From: an uncultured Psychroserpens sp.
Lineage (GTDB): Bacteria > Bacteroidota > Bacteroidia > Flavobacteriales > Flavobacteriaceae
DNA: 64,000 bases
Direction: 5' to 3'
Assembly (NCBI RefSeq): GCF_947503375.1
Contig: NZ_CANNDQ010000007.1
Coordinates: 62,001-126,000, forward strand
Shown: positions 8,301-15,779 of the stretch, in pieces
Layout of the letters: the number at the start of each line of letters is the position of its first letter
Position numbering within the stretch: position 1 is the first letter of the stretch
The notes under the pieces: generated by a model
Databases searched by the model: none
Told to the model about the DNA's origin: nothing
Seen by the model: only the letters and a program-made list of their open reading frames with translations
Made by a program: the position numbers and the translations under genes

Positions 8301-10493
8301 ATGAAGACTATTATGCAAAGGAATTATAAATTATTGTTATTAGTATTATTACTAGCTTTTGCTTCATGCAGTTTTACGTCTAAAACATTTGAAGATCCAG
8401 ATAAAGACAAATTGCTTGTACAACTTATTACTTACGTTTTAGATCAAGGGCATTTCAATCCTCAACAGGTTAATGATGATTTCTCAAAAGAAGTGTTTGA
8501 TGATTACCTTGAACAACTTGATCCTTTCAAACGTTATTTCTATGCTTCGGATATTAAAGAATTTGAAGCCTATAAAACAGATTTAGACGATCAAATAAAA
8601 TCATACGACATTACATTTTTTAATGTAACCCACGACCGTTTATTGCAACGTATTGAAGAGTCAAAAAGTGTTTATAAGGAAGTGCTTAAAGAAGCATTCG
8701 ATTTCTCAACTGATGAAACATTTTCTACAGATTATGAAAACTTACCTTATGCAAATTCTAGAAAGGAAATGAAAGAACGCTGGAGAAAGCAATTGAAGTT
8801 TTCTACCATTGCAAATTATGACGATTTAATTTCTGAGCAAGAAAGAGCTGTTGCTACTAATCAAAGTAATGGTAAAATTGACGCTGATGTAAATAATTCT
8901 AAAAATGAAATACCCGTAAAGAAATCCTTAACAGAATTAGAAAAGGAAGCACGTGAGTCTACTTTGAAATCTTTAGATGAGTTGTATGACTTCATAGATG
9001 ATAGGCAACGTAAAGATTGGTTTGCAGTATATATGAATGCCATTGTTGAAGAATACGATCCGCATACGTTCTATTTTGCTCCTGAAGATAAAGATCGTTT
9101 TGATGTTGCAATGTCTGGTAACTTTGAAGGTATAGGTGCACGTCTTCAAAAAAGGATGGATGCAATTACTGTAAATGAAATTATTAGTGGTGGTCCAGCT
9201 TGGAGACAAAATGAATTAGAAGTTGGTGACCAAATATTAAAAGTGAAACAAGAAGATGAAGACGAGGCATTGAATATTGTTGGAATGCGATTAGACGACG
9301 CCATCAAATTTATTAAAGGTCCTAAAGGAACAAATGTTACACTTACACTGAAAAAAGTTGATGGTACAATTGAGGATATAACTATTACTAGAGATATAGT
9401 TGAGCTAGAAGAAACGTACGCAAAATCATCTACAGTTATTAAGGATGATAAAAAATATGGAATTATAAATTTACCTAAGTTCTATGTCGATTTTAATGAT
9501 TATAATAAGCGAAATGCAGCTTCTGATCTCAAGCTTGAAATTGAGAGATTGAAAGAAGAAGGAATGGAAGGTCTGGTTTTAGATTTAAGAAATAATGGTG
9601 GAGGTTCGCTACAAACCGTAGTAGATATGGTAGGTCTTTTTATTAAAGATGGACCAGTTGTACAAGTTAAAACTGCAGGAGAACCAAAAGAAGTTCTAAA
9701 AGATAGAGACAAGTCTATAGTATGGGACGGGCCACTAGTAGTCATGGTTAATGAATTATCTGCATCTGCTTCTGAAATTTTAGCTGCAGCTATGCAAGAT
9801 TATAAAAGAGCCATAGTTATTGGTAGTAAACAAACTTATGGTAAAGGAACAGTACAAAATGTATTAGATCTAAATCGAATGGTTAGGAATAATAGCAATG
9901 GAGATATGGGAGCATTAAAATTCACTACTCAAAAATTTTATAGAATCAATGGTGGTTCTACACAATTAGAAGGTGTAAAAAGTGATGTCGTGGTTCCAGA
10001 TCGATATAGTTATATTGATATTGGTGAGAAGGATCAAGAAAATCCTTTAGAATGGGATAAAATTGATGCTGTTGATTACGACCTGTGGGATAGTTATTAC
10101 GATTACGACACTACCATTTCTAAAAGTAAGCAACGTATGGCAAATAACGAACAACTTAAGTTAATTGATGCTAATGCACAGTGGGTGAAAAAAATGCGTG
10201 ACAGAGAATCGTATTCTCTAAATTATGAGTCTTATAAGGCAACATTAGAGGCTAATGAAAAAGAAGCAAAACGCTTCGAGAAATTGTCAGAGTATAATAC
10301 CAACTTAACATTTCAATCCTTACCATACGAATTGAAACTTATGGAGCAAGATTCAGTTTTAAAACAAAAACGAGAAAGGTGGCATTTAGATTTGAGTAAA
10401 GATGTCTACATTGAAGAAGCACTCAATGTTTTAAATGATCTAAAAATGACTTATGGTATTAAAAATAAAGTGGCTACATCAGTAAAAAATTAA
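8301..10493 (+). CDS. prc: C-terminal processing peptidase (S41, Tsp/Prc), lipoprotein
   Basis: A 730-residue tail-specific protease that degrades or trims periplasmic proteins from their C-termini. The signal peptide ends FASC with Cys23 as the likely lipidated residue. An N-terminal helical region (30-230) is followed by a PDZ domain (about 245-350: MSGNFEGIGARLQ), the S41 catalytic core and a DUF3340-type C-terminal domain. The nucleophile lies in NELSASASEILAAA (near residue 487) and the general-base lysine in GSKQTYGKGTVQ about 25 residues later. One base separates it from the following permease gene, suggesting one transcript. Confidence 0.94.
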   Translation: MKTIMQRNYKLLLLVLLLAFASCSFTSKTFEDPDKDKLLVQLITYVLDQGHFNPQQVNDDFSKEVFDDYLEQLDPFKRYFYASDIKEFEAYKTDLDDQIKSYDITFFNVTHDRLLQRIEESKSVYKEVLKEAFDFSTDETFSTDYENLPYANSRKEMKERWRKQLKFSTIANYDDLISEQERAVATNQSNGKIDADVNNSKNEIPVKKSLTELEKEARESTLKSLDELYDFIDDRQRKDWFAVYMNAIVEEYDPHTFYFAPEDKDRFDVAMSGNFEGIGARLQKRMDAITVNEIISGGPAWRQNELEVGDQILKVKQEDEDEALNIVGMRLDDAIKFIKGPKGTNVTLTLKKVDGTIEDITITRDIVELEETYAKSSTVIKDDKKYGIINLPKFYVDFNDYNKRNAASDLKLEIERLKEEGMEGLVLDLRNNGGGSLQTVVDMVGLFIKDGPVVQVKTAGEPKEVLKDRDKSIVWDGPLVVMVNELSASASEILAAAMQDYKRAIVIGSKQTYGKGTVQNVLDLNRMVRNNSNGDMGALKFTTQKFYRINGGSTQLEGVKSDVVVPDRYSYIDIGEKDQENPLEWDKIDAVDYDLWDSYYDYDTTISKSKQRMANNEQLKLIDANAQWVKKMRDRESYSLNYESYKATLEANEKEAKRFEKLSEYNTNLTFQSLPYELKLMEQDSVLKQKRERWHLDLSKDVYIEEALNVLNDLKMTYGIKNKVATSVKN

Positions 10494-10494
10494 T

Positions 10495-11586
10495 ATGGCA
10501 AATAGTGCCTCATTAACTCAACTAGCGCTTCAAAAGTTTAAAAAGAACTTTTGGGGCGTTTTAAGTTTTTGGCTAATTATTATCATTGGATTGATCTCTG
10601 TATTTGCATATGTAGTTGCGCCTGATAATTCGCAAGATGCAAATCAAATGAATTTATCAATTCACTCAAAATCTCCTGGATTCAAAGTATTAATGTTGAG
10701 ATTGCCTTCAGACTCAGAAAGTGAACAAAATGTATTTTCAAAATTATTTTATGGAGATTACAATGGCGTTATCGAAATTCCAATTTCAGACTTTAAAAAA
10801 GGCGATAAGGACCTACATTATATAGAATATGCTTCAGATGGATTGATTGGTGTAGAAAAATCTATAAGCTTGGAGGTCTTTCCAAATAAAGATTATAAAT
10901 CATTTGTCAAAGAAAGAACATTTATATTTGGTACAGATAAATATGGTAGAGATTTACTTAGTCGGATCTTAGTTGGTTCTAGAATTTCATTTTTTATTGG
11001 TTTTGTTGCTGTGTTTATATCTCTGGTTATTGGAATTTTAATGGGAAGTGTAGCTGGTTTCTATGGAGGCAAAATAGATGCTCTTATTATGTGGATTATT
11101 AACGTAACGTGGTCTATTCCCACCTTGCTTTTGGTAATAGCAATTACATTAGCATTAGGGAAAGGGTTTTGGCAAGTATTTATAGCTGTAGGTTTAACCA
11201 TGTGGGTTGAAGTGGCGAGAGTTGTGAGAGGTCAAATCATAAGTGTTAAAGAGATGCAATATGTTACTGCTGCAAAAGCTTTAGGTTACAATGATTTTAG
11301 AATTATCTCAAAGCATATTCTCCCTAATATAATGGCGCCAATAATTGTAATTTCAGCTGCAAATTTTGCAGCGGCAATACTTATAGAAAGTGGTCTCAGT
11401 TTTTTAGGTATTGGAGCTCAACCACCAATGGCAAGTTGGGGCGCAATGATAAAAGATCACTATAATTATATTATTTTAGGTAAGCCATATTTAGCCTTGA
11501 TACCTGGTTTGTGTATTATGATTTTGGTGATGGCGTTTATGCTCGTTGGAAATGCACTTAGAGATGCTTTAGATGTAAAATCTTAG
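10495..11586 (+). CDS. DppC/OppC-type ABC transporter permease
   Basis: A 363-residue inner-membrane permease of the peptide/nickel ABC transporter family. After an N-terminal helix and a long non-membrane stretch (about 45-145) comes FGTDKYGRDLLSRILVGSR, the standard DppC N-terminal motif, then five helices with the EAA loop AAKALGYNDFRIISKHILPN contacting the ATPase. GLSFLGIGAQPPMASWG near the end is also diagnostic. Partner permease, ATPase and binding protein are not adjacent. It starts one base after the protease gene, and its stop codon overlaps that of the convergent sulfotransferase gene. The substrate is unknown; peptides released by the protease are a speculative candidate. Confidence 0.9.
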   Translation: MANSASLTQLALQKFKKNFWGVLSFWLIIIIGLISVFAYVVAPDNSQDANQMNLSIHSKSPGFKVLMLRLPSDSESEQNVFSKLFYGDYNGVIEIPISDFKKGDKDLHYIEYASDGLIGVEKSISLEVFPNKDYKSFVKERTFIFGTDKYGRDLLSRILVGSRISFFIGFVAVFISLVIGILMGSVAGFYGGKIDALIMWIINVTWSIPTLLLVIAITLALGKGFWQVFIAVGLTMWVEVARVVRGQIISVKEMQYVTAAKALGYNDFRIISKHILPNIMAPIIVISAANFAAAILIESGLSFLGIGAQPPMASWGAMIKDHYNYIILGKPYLALIPGLCIMILVMAFMLVGNALRDALDVKS

Positions 11587-12389
11587 ATCAACCAATGTGA
11601 TAAGTCTCTATTAGTTAATGTTTCGATTTTTTTAACATCACTTTTTATATTCTCTAAAACATAGCTTTTAGTTTGCTCGTCAAGTTGAGGTTTTTTATTA
11701 ATCATATCAGAACTAAATACAGTATTTTTAATTATTAATAATACCTTCTTTACTTTTTTTGTTAGTGTTTTTGGATTGTCGTATTTGTGATGTATTATGC
11801 TTTTGTCAAAGCTTTTATTTGTGTTTAGAAATTTGTTGTCAATTACAATTGGTTCAATATTTAGAAAGTTAAACACCGTATTCAAAACAGATTGAGGGTT
11901 AATTATAAAATCCTCAAAAAATAATAATAACACATTTTTTCTTCCAAAATGTTTTATATAAGGCTCAATTTGCATCGCGTATTTACCTGTGTTTATATAA
12001 TGAATATTTGAAGAAATAGCTTCATTTATGTCTTTTAATGGTTCATGACCTCTATTGAAAGAATGAATGTAATGAGAAATCATTCTATCTAATGGATGCC
12101 TCATTATATAAATGATTTTCATATTTGGATTATAGTTAAATATATCCTTATGTATATTTTGGTTGTAATGAGGAAATTTTGAATAATTTGTTGATGCTTC
12201 ACCATATAATTTTGCTGTTTTTTTAAACAGTGAATGATATTCATGTAAATGTTCTTTCCAGTTTTCTTTACTGAAGAATTGAGGCTCTTTTTGATTACAA
12301 AAACAGATGTCTGGATGTTGAGAAATTCCATTGCTTAAGCTAGTCGTAGCTGATTTTGCTGAACCAATAAGTAAAAAGTTTACAGTCAC
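11583..12389 (-). CDS. Sulfotransferase-domain protein
   Basis: A 268-residue PAPS-dependent sulfotransferase. The N-terminal LLIGSAKSATTSLSNGI is the 5'-phosphosulfate loop and YIMRHPLDRMISHYIHS is the 3'-phosphate-binding motif; EPQFFS also matches the heparan N-sulfotransferase-like subgroup. The start is GTG. It is the last gene of the leftward hydrolase / engB group, 11 bases behind engB, yet unrelated in role. It is markedly AT-rich with many Asn and Lys codons, which is compatible with acquisition. The acceptor may be a cell-surface glycan or a small molecule. Two further sulfotransferases lie in the polysaccharide cluster. Confidence 0.88.
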   Translation of the reverse strand: MTVNFLLIGSAKSATTSLSNGISQHPDICFCNQKEPQFFSKENWKEHLHEYHSLFKKTAKLYGEASTNYSKFPHYNQNIHKDIFNYNPNMKIIYIMRHPLDRMISHYIHSFNRGHEPLKDINEAISSNIHYINTGKYAMQIEPYIKHFGRKNVLLLFFEDFIINPQSVLNTVFNFLNIEPIVIDNKFLNTNKSFDKSIIHHKYDNPKTLTKKVKKVLLIIKNTVFSSDMINKKPQLDEQTKSYVLENIKSDVKKIETLTNRDLSHWLI

Positions 12390-12400
12390 TTTAAAAATAA

Positions 12401-13009
12401 TTATCGCATCGAATTTATTTGATCATTAGTACGATCTATAAATTCAAGCACTTGATCACGACCAATAGCCTTTGAGGATGATGTTACAAAATACTGTGGT
12501 AATTCTTCCCAGGTTTTAAGAAGTTCACTGAAATAGGTCTCTATATTACGTTTAATCACGTTGGGTTTTAATTTATCGGCTTTAGTAAAAATAATACAAA
12601 AAGGAATTTCTCTTATTCCTAAATACTCCATAAACTCTGTGTCAATTTTTTGAGGCTCATGCCTTATGTCAACCAATATAAAAGCAGAAACTAGTTGTTT
12701 CCGCTTCTCAAAATAGTCGGTAATAAATTTTTGAAACTTTTTTTTAGCAGTTTTAGAAACTCTAGCATAACCGTAGCCTGGTAAATCTACTAAAAACCAA
12801 TTTTTATTTATAAGAAAGTGATTAATCAGTTGTGTCTTTCCTGGTCTTCCAGATGTCTTTGCTAAGTTTTTATGATTTGTGAGCATATTAATTAGTGACG
12901 ATTTCCCCACATTACTTCGTCCAATAAATGCATATTCTGGCAAATAGTCTTTAGGGCACTTGTCCACATCAGAATTACTTATTATAAATTCGGCAGTTTT
13001 TATAATCAT
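12401..13009 (-). CDS. engB: Ribosome-biogenesis GTPase EngB (YihA/YsxC)
   Basis: A 202-residue TRAFAC GTPase that assists late assembly of the large ribosomal subunit. G1 is GRSNVGKS (residues 30-37), G2 lies around GRPGKTQ, G3 is DLPGYGYA and G4 is TKADK. Length matches the family. It follows the alpha/beta hydrolase gene by about 43 bases in the same direction and precedes the sulfotransferase gene. Confidence 0.96.
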   Translation of the reverse strand: MIIKTAEFIISNSDVDKCPKDYLPEYAFIGRSNVGKSSLINMLTNHKNLAKTSGRPGKTQLINHFLINKNWFLVDLPGYGYARVSKTAKKKFQKFITDYFEKRKQLVSAFILVDIRHEPQKIDTEFMEYLGIREIPFCIIFTKADKLKPNVIKRNIETYFSELLKTWEELPQYFVTSSSKAIGRDQVLEFIDRTNDQINSMR

Positions 13010-13052
13010 GATCGTTTAAATAAAAAAGAAGTGCTTATTACTGTGTAGTTGA

Positions 13053-13817
13053 TTATAATTTTCTTTCCTGTAGCCACTTGTAAAGAACCTCATTGAACTC
13101 ATCTGGATGCTCCATCATTGCTGCATGACCACATTTATCAATCCAAAATAAATCAGAGTCAGGAAGTAGTTCATGAAACTCTGTGGCTACTTCTGGAGGC
13201 GTTACAGAGTCATTTTTACCCCAAATAATACAAACTGGTAAATTCATTTTTGGTAAATCCTTAGCCATATTATGCCTTATAGCACTTTTAGCAATAGCTA
13301 ATGTTTTAATCAACTTGTTTCTGTCATTTACTGTTTCGTATACTTCATCAACAATTTCTTTAGTGGCAACAGCAGGGTCATAAAAAACATCTTGCGCTTT
13401 TTTCTTGATGACCTCGTAATCGCCACGTTTAGTGTAACCGCCACCCATAGCACTTTCGTATAGACCAGAACTTCCTGTTATGATTAACGATTTAACTTTA
13501 GCAGGATATAATTTCGTATGGTAAAGTCCAATGTGTCCGCCGAGAGAATTTCCTAATAGAATAACTTCTTCAAAACCTTTGAATTCTATAAAATCGTATA
13601 AGTATTTAGCAAAACTTTTTACGTTGGTTTTTATTAAAGACATGGTGTATATTGGAAGTTCAGGGATAAGCACTTTGTATCCCTTTTGGCTAAAAAAAGA
13701 AGTAACGGCATCAAAATTACTCAAACCACCCATGAGACCATGTAACACAATAATTGGTGTTCCTTCTCCAACTTCAATATATCTAAAATTTTTTTCCTTC
13801 TTTAAATGATGCGCCAT
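13053..13817 (-). CDS. Alpha/beta-fold hydrolase
   Basis: A 254-residue cytoplasmic serine hydrolase. The oxyanion motif HGLMGG is at 26-31, the nucleophile elbow is GNSLGG with Ser91, the acid is probably Asp in IWGKNDSVTPPE and the base is His in DKCGHAAMMEHPDEF. No signal peptide is present. The substrate cannot be deduced. It is divergent from mraZ and is the first gene of the leftward operon with engB. On the minus strand TATATTTG at 13843-13850 fits the -7 consensus. Confidence 0.9.
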   Translation of the reverse strand: MAHHLKKEKNFRYIEVGEGTPIIVLHGLMGGLSNFDAVTSFFSQKGYKVLIPELPIYTMSLIKTNVKSFAKYLYDFIEFKGFEEVILLGNSLGGHIGLYHTKLYPAKVKSLIITGSSGLYESAMGGGYTKRGDYEVIKKKAQDVFYDPAVATKEIVDEVYETVNDRNKLIKTLAIAKSAIRHNMAKDLPKMNLPVCIIWGKNDSVTPPEVATEFHELLPDSDLFWIDKCGHAAMMEHPDEFNEVLYKWLQERKL

Positions 13818-13842
13818 TAACTATAGGTCATTTGATCAAAAA

Positions 13843-13850
13843 CAAATATA
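13843..13850 (-). promoter_or_regulatory. Candidate -7 element of the hydrolase-engB operon
   Basis: Minus-strand TATATTTG, a full match to TAnnTTTG, 26 bases upstream of the hydrolase start. A matching -33 box was not found. Confidence 0.35.
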
Positions 13851-14032
13851 GGTATTTCAATTAAAACATTCTCACATTATTTAATAGAACATGTATATGA
13901 ATATATGAGATATTAACAATAGATATGAACCAGCAATTTTATTTTTAGCCAGCTGATTTTTAATTTTTTAACTAAGTAATGAAGTCTTAAAAAGTCTAAA
14001 AATAGCACTTCATCGAAAATTTATCAACAAAA

Positions 14033-14057
14033 GTGGTAAGATGTGGTAAGATGTGGT
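14033..14057 (+). promoter_or_regulatory. Three GTGGT boxes with 10-bp period: likely MraZ operator
   Basis: GTGGT occurs at 14033, 14043 and 14053, each separated by five bases (TAAGATGTGG-type direct repeat). Escherichia coli MraZ binds TGGGN direct repeats spaced by five bases in front of its own operon, so spacing and core agree. The boxes end 11 bases before a perfect -7 element, where a -33 box would lie, which suits repression of the dcw operon by its first gene product. Confidence 0.75.
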
Positions 14058-14068
14058 AAATTTTTCAA

Positions 14069-14076
14069 TATATTTG
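14069..14076 (+). promoter_or_regulatory. -7 element of the dcw operon promoter
   Basis: TATATTTG matches TAnnTTTG fully. It lies 34 bases before the mraZ start, and the upstream -33 region is occupied by the GTGGT boxes rather than by TTTG. Confidence 0.55.
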
Positions 14077-14110
14077 AATCTTAATCGTTAGTTGTACTAA
14101 ATCAGTCACT

Positions 14111-14578
14111 TTGAACCCATTAATTGGAACTTATGAATGTAAAGTAGATGCCAAAGGTAGGCTAATGCTTCCTGCTGCTATAAAAAAACAGCTACTGCCA
14201 GTGTTGCAAAATGGTTTCGTCTTAAAAAGAGCTGTGTTTCAGACATGTGTAGAGCTTTATCCAATGAGCGAATGGGAAGTGTTAATGCAAAAAGTGAATA
14301 AACTCAATCGTTTTAAGAAGAAGAATAATGACTTCATTCGCCGATTTACAGCAGGATTAAAAGTGGTTGAAATAGATGCAGCAGGACGATTGTTGATTCC
14401 AAAAGATTTAGTGGCTTTTTCAGGGATTAGCAAAGAGATCGTGGTGTCTTCTGCGATAAATATTATTGAAATTTGGGATAAAGACAAATATGAAAAAGCT
14501 ATAGATGATGCTACAGGAGATTTTGCTGATTTAGCTGAAGAAGTTATGGGACAAGATGATGACCATGAAATATCATAA
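14111..14578 (+). CDS. mraZ: Transcriptional regulator MraZ
   Basis: MraZ (155 residues) is the double AbrB-like DNA-binding protein that opens dcw clusters and controls them. The first SpoVT/AbrB-like module has IGTYECKVDAKGRLMLPAAIKK, the second VVEIDAAGRLLIPKDL near residues 90-105; both carry the DxxGR signature. The start is TTG, chosen because the protein then begins MNPLIGTYECK as in relatives and no ATG precedes it. GTGGT repeats just upstream are the probable operator. It overlaps rsmH. Confidence 0.95.
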   Translation: MNPLIGTYECKVDAKGRLMLPAAIKKQLLPVLQNGFVLKRAVFQTCVELYPMSEWEVLMQKVNKLNRFKKKNNDFIRRFTAGLKVVEIDAAGRLLIPKDLVAFSGISKEIVVSSAINIIEIWDKDKYEKAIDDATGDFADLAEEVMGQDDDHEIS

Positions 14579-15461
14579 CCCAGTTCTATTAGAAGAAACA
14601 GTAGATGGTTTAAATATCAAACCAGACGGTGTTTATGTTGATGTGACCTTTGGAGGAGGAGGTCATAGCAAAGAAATTTTGAATCGATTAGGTAATAGTG
14701 GAAAATTATTTGCCTTTGATCAAGATAAAGACGCTCTTTTAAATAAAATTGATGATGATAGGTTTGTACTTATCAACGAGAACTTTAGATACTTAAAACG
14801 TTTTTTGAGATTTCATGGCGTAAAAGAAGTGGATGGTATTTTAGCCGATTTTGGTGTTTCTTCTCATCAATTTGATGTTGCCGAGCGAGGGTTTTCAACA
14901 CGATTTGAAGCTGACTTAGATATGCGCATGAATCAAGATGAAAGTATTTCGGCTTATCATGTGGTAAATGAATACGAAGAAGAACAGCTAAAACAGGTGC
15001 TTCTTCAATATGGAGAGTTAAGGCAAGCGCCAGCAATGGCTAGAGTAATTGTTGAAGCAAGGCGTAGTGAGGAAATTATAACCAGTGAACAATTAAAGGC
15101 ATCGCTTAAACAGTTTTTAAATCATAAAAAGGAGAACAAAGTGTTAGCTCAAATTTATCAAGCAATTAGAATTGAGGTAAACCAAGAGATTGAAGCATTA
15201 AAAGAGTTTTTGTCACAAACTCCAGAGATTTTGATGGTTGGAGGTAGATTAAGTTTGATATCATACCACTCTCTAGAAGATCGATTGGTAAAGCGTTTTA
15301 TAAGAAATGGACTGTTTGAAGGGGAGCCTGAGCGAGATGTGTTTGGAAATTTTGAAGTACCATTAAAAAAGGTAGGCAATTTAATTGTGCCTTCAAAGTC
15401 TGAAATAGCAATTAATAATAGAGCGAGAAGTGCTAAACTTAGAATAGCTGAAAAACTATGA
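14565..15461 (+). CDS. rsmH: 16S rRNA (cytosine-1402-N4) methyltransferase
   Basis: RsmH (MraW) methylates C1402 of 16S rRNA using S-adenosylmethionine. MKYHNPVLLEETVDGL is the family N-terminus, which favours the ATG at 14565 over the in-frame ATGs at 14556 and 14559. The SAM motif is VDVTFGGGGHSKEIL; GILADFGVSSHQFD and ISYHSLEDRLVKRF are further signatures. The start lies inside the last codons of mraZ. It is the second gene of the dcw operon and its stop overlaps the ftsL start. Confidence 0.96.
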   Translation: MKYHNPVLLEETVDGLNIKPDGVYVDVTFGGGGHSKEILNRLGNSGKLFAFDQDKDALLNKIDDDRFVLINENFRYLKRFLRFHGVKEVDGILADFGVSSHQFDVAERGFSTRFEADLDMRMNQDESISAYHVVNEYEEEQLKQVLLQYGELRQAPAMARVIVEARRSEEIITSEQLKASLKQFLNHKKENKVLAQIYQAIRIEVNQEIEALKEFLSQTPEILMVGGRLSLISYHSLEDRLVKRFIRNGLFEGEPERDVFGNFEVPLKKVGNLIVPSKSEIAINNRARSAKLRIAEKL

Positions 15462-15775
15462 GGAAAAGCATCTATAGTATATTAAGAGGAAAGTTTTTAG
15501 TGAGTGATGATTCTTTTAAAAACTGGAGAATCATAATTTTTATCTCACTACTTGCAATCGTTATGATCGCTAGTTCGCATAGTGCTGATCAAAAAGTATA
15601 TGAAATTGCAAAACTTAAAAATGAGGTGAAAGAATTAAGATCAGCATTTGTTGATGGAAGATCAAAGCTGATGAGACTTAAAATGGAATCGTCGATTATA
15701 AAAAAAGTAGCAGAAAAAGGAATTAAGATATCTGAAATTCCTCCGAAAAAAATAAAAATTAAATCAAAAAATTGA
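15458..15775 (+). CDS. ftsL: FtsL-like cell-division protein
   Basis: A 105-residue bitopic protein with one transmembrane helix (about 25-40) and a periplasmic coiled coil (45-85), the architecture of FtsL. In other bacteria FtsL works with FtsB and FtsQ to activate FtsW-FtsI at the septum. Sequence conservation is low in this family, so the call rests on position between rsmH and ftsI, size and topology. It overlaps rsmH by four bases. Confidence 0.85.
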   Translation: MRKSIYSILRGKFLVSDDSFKNWRIIIFISLLAIVMIASSHSADQKVYEIAKLKNEVKELRSAFVDGRSKLMRLKMESSIIKKVAEKGIKISEIPPKKIKIKSKN

Positions 15776-15779
15776 GTTA

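Noticed and set aside
14033..14057. Simple-sequence repeat or small CRISPR remnant before mraZ
   Set aside because: Only three short boxes with a 10-bp period; position and core fit an MraZ operator better.
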